Shown: positions 27,498-35,959 of the stretch, one piece after another | Layout: the number at the start of each line of letters is the position of its first letter | Numbering within the stretch: position 1 is the stretch's first letter | NCBI RefSeq assembly: GCF_040372805.1 | Contig: NZ_BAABWJ010000001.1 | Coordinates: forward strand, 992,001 to 1,056,000 | DNA: 64,000 bases | Source of the DNA: Pseudoteredinibacter isoporae_A | Lineage (GTDB): Bacteria; Pseudomonadota; Gammaproteobacteria; Pseudomonadales; Cellvibrionaceae | Reading direction: 5' to 3' | Translations under genes and position numbers: made by a program | The notes under the pieces: model-generated | What the model saw: only the letters and a program-made list of their open reading frames with translations | What the model was told of the DNA's origin: nothing | Databases searched by the model: none

Positions 27498-28448
27498 ATG
27501 CAACAGAAAATACAGATCGGAATCAGTGCCTGCCTCATTGGGCAGGAAGTTCGCTACAACGGCGGCCACTGTCAGTCGAGCTTGTGCCTCAAGACCTTAA
27601 GCGAGCATTTTCATTACAGCGCGTTTTGTCCAGAGGTGGCCGCGGGGTTTTCTGTGCCTCGTCCAAGCATGCGTTTGACCGGTAACCCAGACAAGCCGCG
27701 ACTCAGTTACAGAGATGATCATAACGCTGATGTCAGTGCGCAGTTAATTACCGCAAGCCGAGAGGCAATGCCAAAAATGCAGGCTATCCATGGTTACATT
27801 TTGATGAAAAATTCCCCTAGTTGTGGCCTCGAGCGTATCAAGGTGTACCAAGATAATGGCCATCCCCACTCAAAAACGCGTGAGGGGTTGTTCACTGAAC
27901 AGCTTCGTAAAACCTACCCCAACCTGCCGATTGAAGAAGAGGGGCGCCTGCATGATAAATACCTATTTGAAAATTTTGTACTGAGAGTGTTTTGTTATCA
28001 CCAATGGCGTAGCCAGGTTATGAAAAAAGTGAGCGTCGGTGAGATGATGAAATTTCACAGTCGACACAAATTCATTATGCAAGCGCACGACTACAACAAA
28101 ACCGTTGCCTTGGGGAGATTCCTTGCCGGGCTTGAACGCGAAGCATTGATCGATGGGGCTGAGGAGTATGAACGCCGCTTTATGGATATTCTTGCTAAGC
28201 CAGCATCGAGAGCAGGGTACTGCAATACCATGATGCATATTCTCGGCTTTCTAAAGCAGCATGTGGATAGCAAGTCGCGTCAGAATTTGGTCTCTGTGAT
28301 TAAGAGTTACCGCAGAGGTGAACTGCCTTTGATTGCACCAATGACTTTGTTGAAACACTACACCCCAAGATTTGGTGGTGACTATATCAATGATCAAAGC
28401 TACTTTGATCCATACCCCGAAGCACTGGGCTTGCGCAATGGACTTTGA
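27498..28448 (+). CDS. DUF523 and DUF1722 protein (YbgA-like)
   Basis: A 316-residue two-domain protein. DUF523 spans about 6-155 (SACLIGQEVRYNGGH, CPEVAAGFSVPRP, KNSPSCGLERI, with conserved Cys that could bind metal). DUF1722 spans about 190-305 (HKFIMQAHDYNKTVALGRFLAG, GELPLIAPMTLLKHY). E. coli YbgA, a DUF1722 protein, is encoded directly upstream of the photolyase gene, as here with a 12-bp gap. An AGGAGA ribosome site precedes the ATG. The biochemical function is not established; linkage suggests a role with DNA repair or photo-stress. Confidence 0.9.
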   Translation: MQQKIQIGISACLIGQEVRYNGGHCQSSLCLKTLSEHFHYSAFCPEVAAGFSVPRPSMRLTGNPDKPRLSYRDDHNADVSAQLITASREAMPKMQAIHGYILMKNSPSCGLERIKVYQDNGHPHSKTREGLFTEQLRKTYPNLPIEEEGRLHDKYLFENFVLRVFCYHQWRSQVMKKVSVGEMMKFHSRHKFIMQAHDYNKTVALGRFLAGLEREALIDGAEEYERRFMDILAKPASRAGYCNTMMHILGFLKQHVDSKSRQNLVSVIKSYRRGELPLIAPMTLLKHYTPRFGGDYINDQSYFDPYPEALGLRNGL

Positions 28449-28460
28449 GGTGTTGTTACA

Positions 28461-29870
28461 ATGCAACTTGTTTGGTTTCGAAATGACATCCGAATAGATG
28501 ACAATCCAGCACTGTATTACGCCTGTCAACACGCTATAAATAATAGTGAGGCAGTACACGCTGTTTTTATCGATTGCCCGGAACAATGGTGCTTGCACAA
28601 TGAGTCGCCTCGAAAATTGGGTGTTCTCCAGTCAGCATTACGAGCCTTGCAAAAAACGCTCGCAAATTTGGGGATTACATTTGAGCGGTTGAAGGTCCCG
28701 CTCTTTGACGATATTCCAAAGGCATTGCTGCACTATTGTCAGAACAACGGCATTAACAATTTGCACTTCAACGGTGAAATTCCTCTCAACGAAAGACGCC
28801 GAGATGAGGCTGTTATTGAAACACTGGTTAGCGAGGGAGTGTCTGTGCAGCAGTACGCTGATGATCGGATTATTCATACCCCTTTACTTAACAAGCAGGG
28901 GGCGGTTTATCGAGTGTTTACACCCTGGTATAACAACTGGTTAAGCGTGCTTCGTGATGAGCTGCCACAAGTATTACCTGGCCCTCAAGCCATTGCAAAG
29001 ACCGTTAACATACCCGAGCCCGTTTGCATTTCCAGAGCAGAGACGTTTCGGGACGATTTATGGCAGGGTGAAGAGAAAAAGGCGCATGAGCAACTGCTAC
29101 GGTTTTGTCAGCAAAAGGCCAAACACTATCACGAAAAGCGAGATTACCCCTCTATCGCGGGCACCAGTGCATTGTCACCTTATCTGGCGGTTGGCCTGTT
29201 AAGTGCCCGGCGTTGTTTACACGTCTTATTTTCTGTTTGTGCCAAACAGGGCTTGAACTATGAAGAATGTTTGCATCATAGCTGGGTAAGAGAGCTGGCC
29301 TGGAGAGATTTTTATCGTTGCCTCATGCTCAATTTTGATCACTTGAGTCGAGGCGAAGACTTTAAACGCGAGCCGTTGACTCGGAAGTGGTTGTCAAATC
29401 AGAAGGCTCGGCAAGCCTGGGAAATGGGGAGAACGGGTTTCCCGATCATCGATGCTGCCATGCAACAGTTGGCTCAAACCGGTTGGGTGCATAATCGCTT
29501 ACGCATGCTGCTTGCGAGTTTCTATTGCAAATTGCTGTGTTTGGATTGGCGTGAGGGAGAGCGTTTTTTTATGGCGCATCTTGTGGATGGTGATTTTGCT
29601 TCGAACAACGGTGGTTGGCAGTGGAGTGCTTCAACGGGCTGTGATGCCTCACCTTGGTTTCGAATTTTTAATCCAATCACTCAATCCCGAAAATTCGATG
29701 ACTCCGGTGAATACATCAAACGGTTCCTCCCTGAGCTTGCGGATCTCGACAATGCCTCCATTCATTGGCCGAGTCATGAACAACGGTTGATGAGAAACTA
29801 TCCTGCCCCAATTGTTGATTACAAGGCAGCGCGTCAGCGTGCGCTGACGTTTTTCGATGTTGAGGGTTGA
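28461..29870 (+). CDS. phrB: deoxyribodipyrimidine photolyase (class I CPD)
   Basis: Repairs cyclobutane pyrimidine dimers using light and reduced FAD. The 469-residue protein has the N-terminal antenna-binding domain (LVWFRNDIRIDDNPAL) and the C-terminal FAD/DNA domain (WVRELAWRDFYR, FPIIDAAMQQL, WVHNRLRMLLASF, DGDFASNNGGWQWSASTGCD, FRIFNPITQSRKFD). Length matches E. coli PhrB (472). It is translated from a transcript shared with the DUF523/DUF1722 gene. The following 130 bp hold no recognisable gene. Confidence 0.96.
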   Translation: MQLVWFRNDIRIDDNPALYYACQHAINNSEAVHAVFIDCPEQWCLHNESPRKLGVLQSALRALQKTLANLGITFERLKVPLFDDIPKALLHYCQNNGINNLHFNGEIPLNERRRDEAVIETLVSEGVSVQQYADDRIIHTPLLNKQGAVYRVFTPWYNNWLSVLRDELPQVLPGPQAIAKTVNIPEPVCISRAETFRDDLWQGEEKKAHEQLLRFCQQKAKHYHEKRDYPSIAGTSALSPYLAVGLLSARRCLHVLFSVCAKQGLNYEECLHHSWVRELAWRDFYRCLMLNFDHLSRGEDFKREPLTRKWLSNQKARQAWEMGRTGFPIIDAAMQQLAQTGWVHNRLRMLLASFYCKLLCLDWREGERFFMAHLVDGDFASNNGGWQWSASTGCDASPWFRIFNPITQSRKFDDSGEYIKRFLPELADLDNASIHWPSHEQRLMRNYPAPIVDYKAARQRALTFFDVEG

Positions 29871-30003
29871 GGGAGAATCAGCGATCGAGCGAAGAATGGT
29901 TTTTTAATGATTCTGCCCAACCGCTCGTACACCTCTTCCAGTTCTCGACGGCTGGGCGTCGCTGTTAAGTATGTGATGAAAACCCAGATTCAGATTAACA
30001 CCC

Positions 30004-30150
30004 TTAGTAAGGTAAGCAAATCTGGTCGCCATCAGGGCCCTGATCAAGTTGCACGTGATCGAGATGATAGGTCCCATCCTGGTATTGCCCGTGGGTTTGG
30101 ATAAGGCCTGCCGCCAGCAACAATCGCCTTCGGTCTTGTGAGCGGCTCAT
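30004..30150 (-). CDS. small ORF downstream of the MerR regulator gene
   Basis: A 48-codon frame beginning 7 bp after the MerR gene stop. It begins MSRSQDRRRLLLAAGL, continues with TYHLDHVQLDQGPDGD and ends in Tyr. The composition looks protein-like, but no family was recognised and no strong ribosome site is separate from the MerR end. It may be a genuine small protein of the light cluster, a remnant of a larger gene, or chance. Confidence 0.35.
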   Translation of the reverse strand: MSRSQDRRRLLLAAGLIQTHGQYQDGTYHLDHVQLDQGPDGDQICLPY

Positions 30151-30157
30151 GGTATTT

Positions 30158-31099
30158 TCAAAGTTGAATGTTCTCCGCTTCGATGACCTGTTGCAGCATT
30201 TTCTCCATGGTATGGCGTGCATGTGCGGTTTGCAGGTAAATTCGGTGATGAAGAATGGCATCTTCAGTGTCACGGTTTTCACACTGTTGACTGTAACTCT
30301 CGAATGCGCACAAGGCTTGTATGAGTTCTGAGATGTGTTTGGGACACTCGCAGTCCATGGCAGTACTGACGCTACTCAATTTGTTCAGTTGGGAAGGGTT
30401 GAAAATATGCGCCGGTGCCATGCCCGAGCTGTCGATCTCGTGTTCATTCTCAGGATTCGCCAGCTGGCTAATGGCCTGATACAGCTCGGCAATGTTTACG
30501 GGTGCACGCCAGAGCTTGAAACCATAGCTTCTCAGTTCTTCGACCAGCTCACGCAGGCCATAATGAAACAGAATAAATACAGAATTGATTTTCTGGCTGT
30601 GATGAAGCTCTCGCAGGCTATGCAATGCGGCAGCGTTCAGGGTTTCAATCTGCAATACCGCAATATCAAAGTGATGTCCCTGCAGCGCCTCGGCAATCTG
30701 GGCAAAGCTGCGTAAACGGGTATGTGTATCCATGCCCTGATGGTTGCTTAGCTTATTGATCAGCAAGGGTGGAATCGATTCTCCGCAGCTCAGTATGCGG
30801 AGCTGATCGCCTTCTGGACGGGAGGGACTGAGGTTCGAACCGTCGATATGCCGGCCGCAAAGATTTGAAAGCTCGCTTTGAGTCAAGGTCGCGAGTTCTC
30901 CAATCTTATAGCCGTCATCGATCAATTGCTTGATGGTTTGCAGTTTGAGAATGTCCTTCTCTGAATAGCGTCGACGTCCGGTGTCGCTACGACCTACCAG
31001 TAGACTAGGGTGGCGACGCTCCCAGGCGCGCAGCCGATGCGCGCTAATGCCTGTTTGTCTGGATACGGTAGCAATGCCAAATTCAGCAAATTGATTCAT
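30158..31099 (-). CDS. MerR-family regulator, LitR/CarH-like, without B12-binding motif
   Basis: The 313-residue product has an N-terminal MerR winged helix (FGIATVSRQTGISAHRLRAWERRH, RRYSEKDILKLQ) of the LitR/CarH/MlrA type that controls light-inducible photolyase clusters. A Rossmann-like domain follows (about 105-225: LRILSCGESIPPLL, FDIAVLQIE, INSVFILFHYGL) in the place of the cobalamin domain. The DxHxxG and downstream SxL/GG signature of B12 binders is absent. The C-terminal 50 residues are His-rich and helical. Light sensing by B12, if any, must therefore come from another protein. It is probably autoregulated through the upstream palindrome. Confidence 0.83.
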   Translation of the reverse strand: MNQFAEFGIATVSRQTGISAHRLRAWERRHPSLLVGRSDTGRRRYSEKDILKLQTIKQLIDDGYKIGELATLTQSELSNLCGRHIDGSNLSPSRPEGDQLRILSCGESIPPLLINKLSNHQGMDTHTRLRSFAQIAEALQGHHFDIAVLQIETLNAAALHSLRELHHSQKINSVFILFHYGLRELVEELRSYGFKLWRAPVNIAELYQAISQLANPENEHEIDSSGMAPAHIFNPSQLNKLSSVSTAMDCECPKHISELIQALCAFESYSQQCENRDTEDAILHHRIYLQTAHARHTMEKMLQQVIEAENIQL

Positions 31100-31144
31100 A
31101 GCTATTTCCTGCCCTGCCTAAGTTATGACTATAGATATAGCAAT

Positions 31145-31175
31145 ATCAGCCTATGAATACTCAATTTTTTCTATA
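31145..31175 (-). promoter_or_regulatory. MerR-type promoter of the MerR regulator gene
   Basis: On the minus strand TTGAGT and TATATC are separated by 19 bp (coordinates approximate), the long spacer typical of promoters remodelled by MerR-family proteins. It lies about 45-75 bp upstream of the MerR start codon, which has an AGGA ribosome site. Confidence 0.4.
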
Positions 31176-31195
31176 CAAGTATGATTATTTCTAAT

Positions 31196-31220
31196 TTTTG
31201 TCTAATAAAATTAGACAAAA
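31196..31220. promoter_or_regulatory. perfect 11-bp inverted repeat, candidate operator
   Basis: TTTTGTCTAAT (31196-31206) and ATTAGACAAAA (31210-31220) are exact inverted repeats separated by AAA, between the end of the anti-sigma gene and the MerR start. No T-run follows on the minus strand, so a terminator is less likely than a protein-binding site. The arms resemble those of the hairpin at 27139-27176. Confidence 0.55.
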
Positions 31221-31234
31221 TGGGGTGAATCAAA

Positions 31235-31888
31235 TCAAAAGCCGATGAAAGGTTGCAGTAATTTGGGGACCAAACCTTTGAATTGCAGAGGGGCATCCAT
31301 GGCCACCAGGCAGATGCAGGCTTCATTGCCGATGGTAATTGGCTGGTGTTCCACCTCATGATTCAGGTCAGCAACGTCTCCGGGATTAAAGCAGCCCAGC
31401 TCATCCTGGAAGGCGCCTTGCAGAACCAGAGTAAGTTCGGTGCCTTGGTGGCTGTGCATCGGGAGGTTTCGGCCAGGCGCGATGCGCAGTAACTTAAGGC
31501 CGCCATCACTCGATTCCAGAGCAATACTGTGCATTCCAGGGACGAGGCGCTTCCAGGGTAGGTCCTCGCTGTTACCGGACAAAATAGCGTGAATTGCCTC
31601 AGGTATCGTTTCGGGACGTGGGTCAATCAGATCAGTATTCGGTTCCGGTAGGGGCTCTCTTTCCAGTTTCTGGAAAAAATCATCTCTGAATGCACGGCTG
31701 TGTGAGGGCGCCTGATTACTGAGTGCTTCAAGCAATTGACCGGCTACGGCCTCGGCCTGAAAGGTTTTTTCATGGCAGTGGGCACAGCGTTGCAGGTGAC
31801 AGGCAACCACAACATCAAATGACTCTGGCAGGCTGCCGGCGGCGTAACTTAAGAGTGTGGAATCGTCTGGGTGGTGATTGATATTCAT
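31235..31888 (-). CDS. chrR: ChrR-type anti-sigma factor (zinc ZAS domain plus cupin)
   Basis: Sequesters the adjacent ECF sigma factor and releases it on singlet-oxygen-type stress in the Rhodobacter model. The 217-residue product has an N-terminal ZAS domain with the zinc motif HLQRCAHC (HxxxCxxC, about residues 27-34). A C-terminal cupin (about 110-210) carries candidate metal ligands in MHSHQGTELTLVLQG and NHEVEHQP. Its start overlaps the sigma gene stop by 4 bp, giving coupled translation and matched stoichiometry. Confidence 0.93.
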   Translation of the reverse strand: MNINHHPDDSTLLSYAAGSLPESFDVVVACHLQRCAHCHEKTFQAEAVAGQLLEALSNQAPSHSRAFRDDFFQKLEREPLPEPNTDLIDPRPETIPEAIHAILSGNSEDLPWKRLVPGMHSIALESSDGGLKLLRIAPGRNLPMHSHQGTELTLVLQGAFQDELGCFNPGDVADLNHEVEHQPITIGNEACICLVAMDAPLQFKGLVPKLLQPFIGF

Positions 31889-32439
31889 GGCGTTACATCT
31901 AAGTCTTTACAGAGTTTCTGAAAGGCCAGGCGGATACTGGACTTAATGCTGCCCAAGGGCAGCCCCATGATCTCGGCGATCTCGCTGTGACTGTGTCCAA
32001 GATAATACGATTGGTATATGACCTGGGCCTGTCGATGTGGGAGCTTGGCAATAGCCTCTTTCACAGTGTTGGAATCCAAATTGAAGTGCTCGATTTGAAT
32101 GTCTTCGCTCTTCAGGCTGTGTAGGTGCTTCTGCTCGACTTTGTGTCGGCGCTTGGCATCAATGAACAGGTTTCGTGCAATCGTGAAGAGCCAAGTGGAA
32201 GCGCTGGCTTTGCGGGGTTCATAGCTGGCGGCTTTACGCCAGGCTTGCAGGAAGGCCTCTTGGCAGAGTTCCTCGGCGAGCGTTGCGTCGGCACAGAGTT
32301 TTAGCATCCAGGAATGCAGGCGCGGCGAAAAATGATCATAAAATTTCATGAACAGGCGTTTGTCGCCTGTTATCGCTATTTGCTCCAGGCACTGGTTCCA
32401 ATCCATTTCCACGACTGACTCTACTTGGGCTTCACTCAT
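31885..32439 (-). CDS. rpoE: ECF sigma factor, RpoE/ECF11-like, partner of ChrR
   Basis: A 184-residue ECF sigma factor. Region 2 (FMKFYDHFSPRLHSWMLKL, ADATLAEELCQEAFLQAWR) binds the -10 box. Region 4 (LPHRQAQVIYQSYYLGHSHSEIAEIMGLPLGSIKSSI) binds the -35. The start at 32439 (MSEAQVES) has a GGGA ribosome site and lies downstream of the promoter at 32462-32491. Earlier in-frame codons (32457, 32505) would overlap or precede the predicted transcription start. It probably activates its own gene and the divergent flavin-lipid operon. Confidence 0.92.
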   Translation of the reverse strand: MSEAQVESVVEMDWNQCLEQIAITGDKRLFMKFYDHFSPRLHSWMLKLCADATLAEELCQEAFLQAWRKAASYEPRKASASTWLFTIARNLFIDAKRRHKVEQKHLHSLKSEDIQIEHFNLDSNTVKEAIAKLPHRQAQVIYQSYYLGHSHSEIAEIMGLPLGSIKSSIRLAFQKLCKDLDVTP

Positions 32440-32461
32440 CGAATTTCCCGTTTGCATACTC

Positions 32462-32491
32462 TCTATACGACGGGGATCAGTATTTGGATCA
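32462..32491 (-). promoter_or_regulatory. ECF promoter of the sigma/anti-sigma operon
   Basis: Minus strand: TGATCC (32491-32486), an 18-bp spacer and TATAGA (32467-32462). TGATCC is the known -35 element of RpoE/ChrR-group promoters. The predicted start lies just upstream of the MSEAQ start codon. Confidence 0.65.
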
Positions 32492-32514
32492 CCAAAAAAT
32501 AACAAAATCTGAAC

Positions 32515-32544
32515 TGATCCACTCGACTAAGGGCAGCGTATGAC
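32515..32544 (+). promoter_or_regulatory. ECF promoter of the flavin oxidoreductase - DUF1365 - CFA operon
   Basis: TGATCC (32515-32520), an 18-bp spacer, then TATGAC (32539-32544). Same -35 hexamer and identical spacing to the divergent sigma-gene promoter, with 23 bp between the two -35 boxes. It lies about 35 bp before the flavin oxidoreductase start. Confidence 0.65.
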
Positions 32545-32578
32545 TAGGTATACCCAACGATAAATATTGTCTAAGAAA

Positions 32579-33910
32579 ATGTCTAAAAAAATCGCAGTTA
32601 TTGGTTCAGGTATTGCCGGCTTATCGTGTGCATGGTTGCTATCACAGCGTCATGAGGTTTGCTTGTATGAAAAAGACAATCGACTCGGTGGGCACAGCAA
32701 TACCGTTGACGTCAACAGCAGCATTGGAACATTGCCTGTTGATACGGGGTTCATTGTGTACAACGAGCATAACTACCCCAATCTAACGGCCTTATTTGAC
32801 TATCTAGGTGTCGAAACCCAGGCGTGCTCCATGTCATTCTCAGTGAGCAATCATCATATGGAATATGCGGGAGGAGAAGGTCTGGGAGGGATTTTTGCGC
32901 AGGGCTCGAATGGCCTGCGCCCCGAATTCTGGCGCATGTTGATTGATATTGTCCGCTTTTATCGCCGAATGGGGAGCGAGAACGCATCGATTCCCAATGA
33001 CATCAGTCTGGGTGAGCTATTGAAGCAACAAAAACTCAGCCGCTCTTTTATCTACAACCATTTGCTGCCCATGGGGGCGGCCATTTGGTCGACTCCCATG
33101 GAGAAAATGCTGGAATATTCCGCCAGCAGCTTTATTGAGTTCTGTCGCAATCATGGCCTTCTGCAATTGGCGAATCGCCCGCAATGGCATTCGGTCGTCG
33201 GTGGCAGTCGGGAATACGTAACGCGCATCGTGAATGATTATCGCGGGCAATTGCTTTGCAACCGAGCGGTAAAGTCTGTACGACGGATGGGCGGTCGAAT
33301 TCTGCTGGAAGACTGGCAAGGTAATCGAGAGGACTTTGATGAATTGGTATTTGCATGCCACCCAGATCAAAGTTTGAAGATGCTCAGCGATGCGAATGCC
33401 GAGGAGACGGCGCTACTGGGAGCGTTTCACTATCAACGCAATCGCGCCATTCTTCATAGCGACGAAACTCTAATGCCGAAGAACAAGGCGGCCTGGGCGG
33501 CCTGGAATTATTTATCCGACGGCGCCTCTGATGTTTCGGTCAGTTATTGGATGAATAAGTTGCAACACCTGGACTGCCCTGAGGCAATGATTGTCAGCCT
33601 GAATCCGCTCAATATGCCTCGGGAAGACAAAATTCACGCCAGTTTTTTGTATGACCATCCAATGTTCAACCATGAGACCAAACAGGCTCAAACCCAACTC
33701 TGGGATCTTCAGGGTAAGAACAATACTTGGTTCTGCGGCGCTTGGTGTGGCCACGGCTTTCATGAAGATGGTCTGCAGTCAGGCTTACTTGTGGCCGAAG
33801 CATTGAGCGGATTGGCTCGCCCCTGGTCTGACCGCAGGGATCATTGGAACGCGCGAATTCCCCTCCCGGAATCTTGGTGCCGTGGCAAACTTTCTACAGA
33901 GGCTGCCTGA
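32579..33910 (+). CDS. FAD-dependent amine-oxidase-type oxidoreductase of the photo-stress operon
   Basis: A 443-residue protein with an N-terminal FAD-binding fold (VIGSGIAGLSCAWLL, YEKDNRLGGHSNTV) and a C-terminal CGAWCGHGFHEDGLQSGL closing the flavin site. Relatives sit next to DUF1365 and CFA-like genes in RpoE/ChrR regulons and are thought to act on membrane fatty acids. The ATG at 32579 is used; a TTG at 32567 is in frame in a near-duplicated TGTCTAA sequence. It overlaps the next gene by one base. Confidence 0.9.
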   Translation: MSKKIAVIGSGIAGLSCAWLLSQRHEVCLYEKDNRLGGHSNTVDVNSSIGTLPVDTGFIVYNEHNYPNLTALFDYLGVETQACSMSFSVSNHHMEYAGGEGLGGIFAQGSNGLRPEFWRMLIDIVRFYRRMGSENASIPNDISLGELLKQQKLSRSFIYNHLLPMGAAIWSTPMEKMLEYSASSFIEFCRNHGLLQLANRPQWHSVVGGSREYVTRIVNDYRGQLLCNRAVKSVRRMGGRILLEDWQGNREDFDELVFACHPDQSLKMLSDANAEETALLGAFHYQRNRAILHSDETLMPKNKAAWAAWNYLSDGASDVSVSYWMNKLQHLDCPEAMIVSLNPLNMPREDKIHASFLYDHPMFNHETKQAQTQLWDLQGKNNTWFCGAWCGHGFHEDGLQSGLLVAEALSGLARPWSDRRDHWNARIPLPESWCRGKLSTEAA

Positions 33911-34701
33911 TGAACAGTAAGTTGGTCTATGGCTCGGTAAAACACACACGTTTGCAACCCGAGCGATACCAGTTAGCGCAAGCGCATAATTGTATGCTGT
34001 TGGATATCGATGAACTGGAGGCATGTTGCGCGCTTTCGCCGCTGTTCAGCCGAAATAAGACGGCCGCAATGGCGTTTCATGATAAGGATTATGGCCAAGG
34101 TGGTGCTCATTCGGTACGAGCATTCATTAATGAGTTGTTGTGCAAACACGACTGCCCGATTCCTCATCAAGTCATGCTCTTGTGCAGTCCAAGAATACTC
34201 ACTTATGCGTTTAATCCATTGAGTGTGTGGCTGTGCCTCAATGAGGAAAGAAAAATAGATACGATCGTTTACGAGGTCAGGAACACTCGAGGGGAGAGGC
34301 ATCATTACGTCGTGAATCTTCCTGAGGAGCAGACAAGCGCAGGAGAATTGCCCTGGCATGTGGCTAAAAAGCAGATGTATGTTTCACCCTTTTCTACCAT
34401 GGAGGGAGAGTATCGTTTCAAATTGTCGTTGTCAGAAGGAGCATTCCGTTTGGTTATCCGTTTTTCAAATCGAGATGAACTGGCATTCCATGCGGTATGG
34501 GACGGTCGCTTTGAATGTTTAGAAAAGCGATCTCTCCTTCACTTTTTCAAACAATCGATCTTCAATAACTTCAAAGTCATCCTGGCTATTCACTGGCATG
34601 CTCTGAAGCTTTTTCTGCGATCGGTTCCGTGGTATCGCTTTCAAACCCAAACCGGACCTGCTGTGAGCATGGGTCGTATCAAATCAAAAAAACAACGGTG
34701 A
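33910..34701 (+). CDS. DUF1365 family protein
   Basis: A 263-residue cytoplasmic protein of DUF1365: VYGSVKHTRLQP, CALSPLFSRNKTAAMAF, LLCSPRILTYAFNPLSVWLC, and KQMYVSPF. Its ATG overlaps the flavin oxidoreductase stop codon (TGATG). DUF1365 genes nearly always sit between such an oxidoreductase and a CFA-like methyltransferase in photo-oxidative-stress operons. The activity is unproven; a role in modifying unsaturated acyl chains is inferred from linkage. Confidence 0.9.
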   Translation: MNSKLVYGSVKHTRLQPERYQLAQAHNCMLLDIDELEACCALSPLFSRNKTAAMAFHDKDYGQGGAHSVRAFINELLCKHDCPIPHQVMLLCSPRILTYAFNPLSVWLCLNEERKIDTIVYEVRNTRGERHHYVVNLPEEQTSAGELPWHVAKKQMYVSPFSTMEGEYRFKLSLSEGAFRLVIRFSNRDELAFHAVWDGRFECLEKRSLLHFFKQSIFNNFKVILAIHWHALKLFLRSVPWYRFQTQTGPAVSMGRIKSKKQR

Positions 34702-34706
34702 GTGAA

Positions 34707-35948
34707 ATGTCAGGTTCTTATTTTCAGAACGGTGTTGCCAAGCAGTCTGATAACTATCCTATGCTGAATCTATGGCAGCGATATTTGGTTCGACATCTCG
34801 AGTCTTTGGGTTTGAGTCGATTTGAAATCAGTTTCGGCACTAAAGAGCAGTCGACTGTGACATTAGGGGTTATCAAACCAGGGATAGCGGTTGCCAAGGT
34901 TCGAATTGTCAGCATCAAAGCATTGACTGCAGCTCTGAGTTCCGGTGTTCTTGGCTGGTCGGAAGCCTATCTCAAGGGGCATTGGGATACAGACAGTCTG
35001 ATCGATGTATGTAACTGGGCAATGGCCAATCTGGACAATATCGAACAAGGCTTTTCGGGTAGCTTCCTCAGTCAATTATGGAATCGCTTAGCGCATCGAA
35101 AAAATGCCAACAGTCGGGAAGGCAGTAAAAGAAATATCGAATATCACTACGATCTTGGGAACGATTTTTATCGTCTCTGGCTGGACCGGTCCATGAGTTA
35201 TTCCTCCGCTCTGTATGACAATCAAGAACTGTCGCTACGGGAAGCACAGACAAAAAAATATCGGGAGGTCATTCGTATGGCCAATATCGCCCCTCACGAC
35301 AGGGTGCTTGAAATTGGTTGTGGTTGGGGTGGCTTTGCAGAAGAGCTAATGTCGGTATTGGGTACGGAACTGCATGGCGTGACATTGTCAATGGAACAGC
35401 TGATGTGGGCGCAGGAACGAATGGCTCGTATCCGGGAGTCTGATCGCGCTCGCCTGGAGCTGAAGGATTATCGAGACTTGGATGGCCAATACGACGCGAT
35501 TGTCAGCATTGAAATGTTCGAGGCGGTCGGTGAGGAACATTGGCCTGCTTATTTTGAGATTCTCATGGAGAAACTCAAACCCGGGGCAAAGGCTGTTTTG
35601 CAAGTGATCTGTATTGACGAGCATCGTTTTGAACACTATCGCGAGAATACTGACTTCATACAGAAGTATATTTTTCCAGGAGGGATGTTACCCAGCCCGA
35701 ATAAAGTCCGCGAATTGGCGGAAGCTGTTGGTTTGGCATTAACAGGGGAGAGAGAATTTGGCGCTGACTATGCGAAAACGCTGAATGTCTGGCGCCGATC
35801 TTTTACTCAGGCTTGGCCGGAACTTCAAACCCAGGGCTTTGATGAGCGTTTCAAGCGTATGTGGGAGTACTATCTGTGTTACTGCGAAGCAGGTTTCAAC
35901 TACCAGTCGGTGGATGTGCGTTTGTTTGAACTGACGAAACCAGAGTAG
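34707..35948 (+). CDS. cfa: cyclopropane-fatty-acyl-phospholipid synthase-like methyltransferase
   Basis: SAM-dependent enzyme adding a methylene or methyl group to unsaturated acyl chains of phospholipids. The 413-residue product has an N-terminal lipid-binding region and a class I methyltransferase domain (SAM motif LEIGCGWGGFAEEL, then IVSIEMFEAVGEEHWPAYF and KYIFPGGMLPS), all typical of CFA synthases. A GGTGAG ribosome site favours the ATG at 34707; a GTG at 34698 overlapping the DUF1365 stop is possible. In this operon type the enzyme may make methylated or furan-type fatty acids rather than cyclopropanes (inference). Confidence 0.92.
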   Translation: MSGSYFQNGVAKQSDNYPMLNLWQRYLVRHLESLGLSRFEISFGTKEQSTVTLGVIKPGIAVAKVRIVSIKALTAALSSGVLGWSEAYLKGHWDTDSLIDVCNWAMANLDNIEQGFSGSFLSQLWNRLAHRKNANSREGSKRNIEYHYDLGNDFYRLWLDRSMSYSSALYDNQELSLREAQTKKYREVIRMANIAPHDRVLEIGCGWGGFAEELMSVLGTELHGVTLSMEQLMWAQERMARIRESDRARLELKDYRDLDGQYDAIVSIEMFEAVGEEHWPAYFEILMEKLKPGAKAVLQVICIDEHRFEHYRENTDFIQKYIFPGGMLPSPNKVRELAEAVGLALTGEREFGADYAKTLNVWRRSFTQAWPELQTQGFDERFKRMWEYYLCYCEAGFNYQSVDVRLFELTKPE

Positions 35949-35959
35949 AGGGGCGAGCG

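Noticed and set aside
29871..30003. Open minus-strand frame with protein-like residues (TATPSRRELEEVYERLG) behind the small ORF
   Set aside because: No usable start codon, runs into the photolyase 3' end, and no family was recognised.
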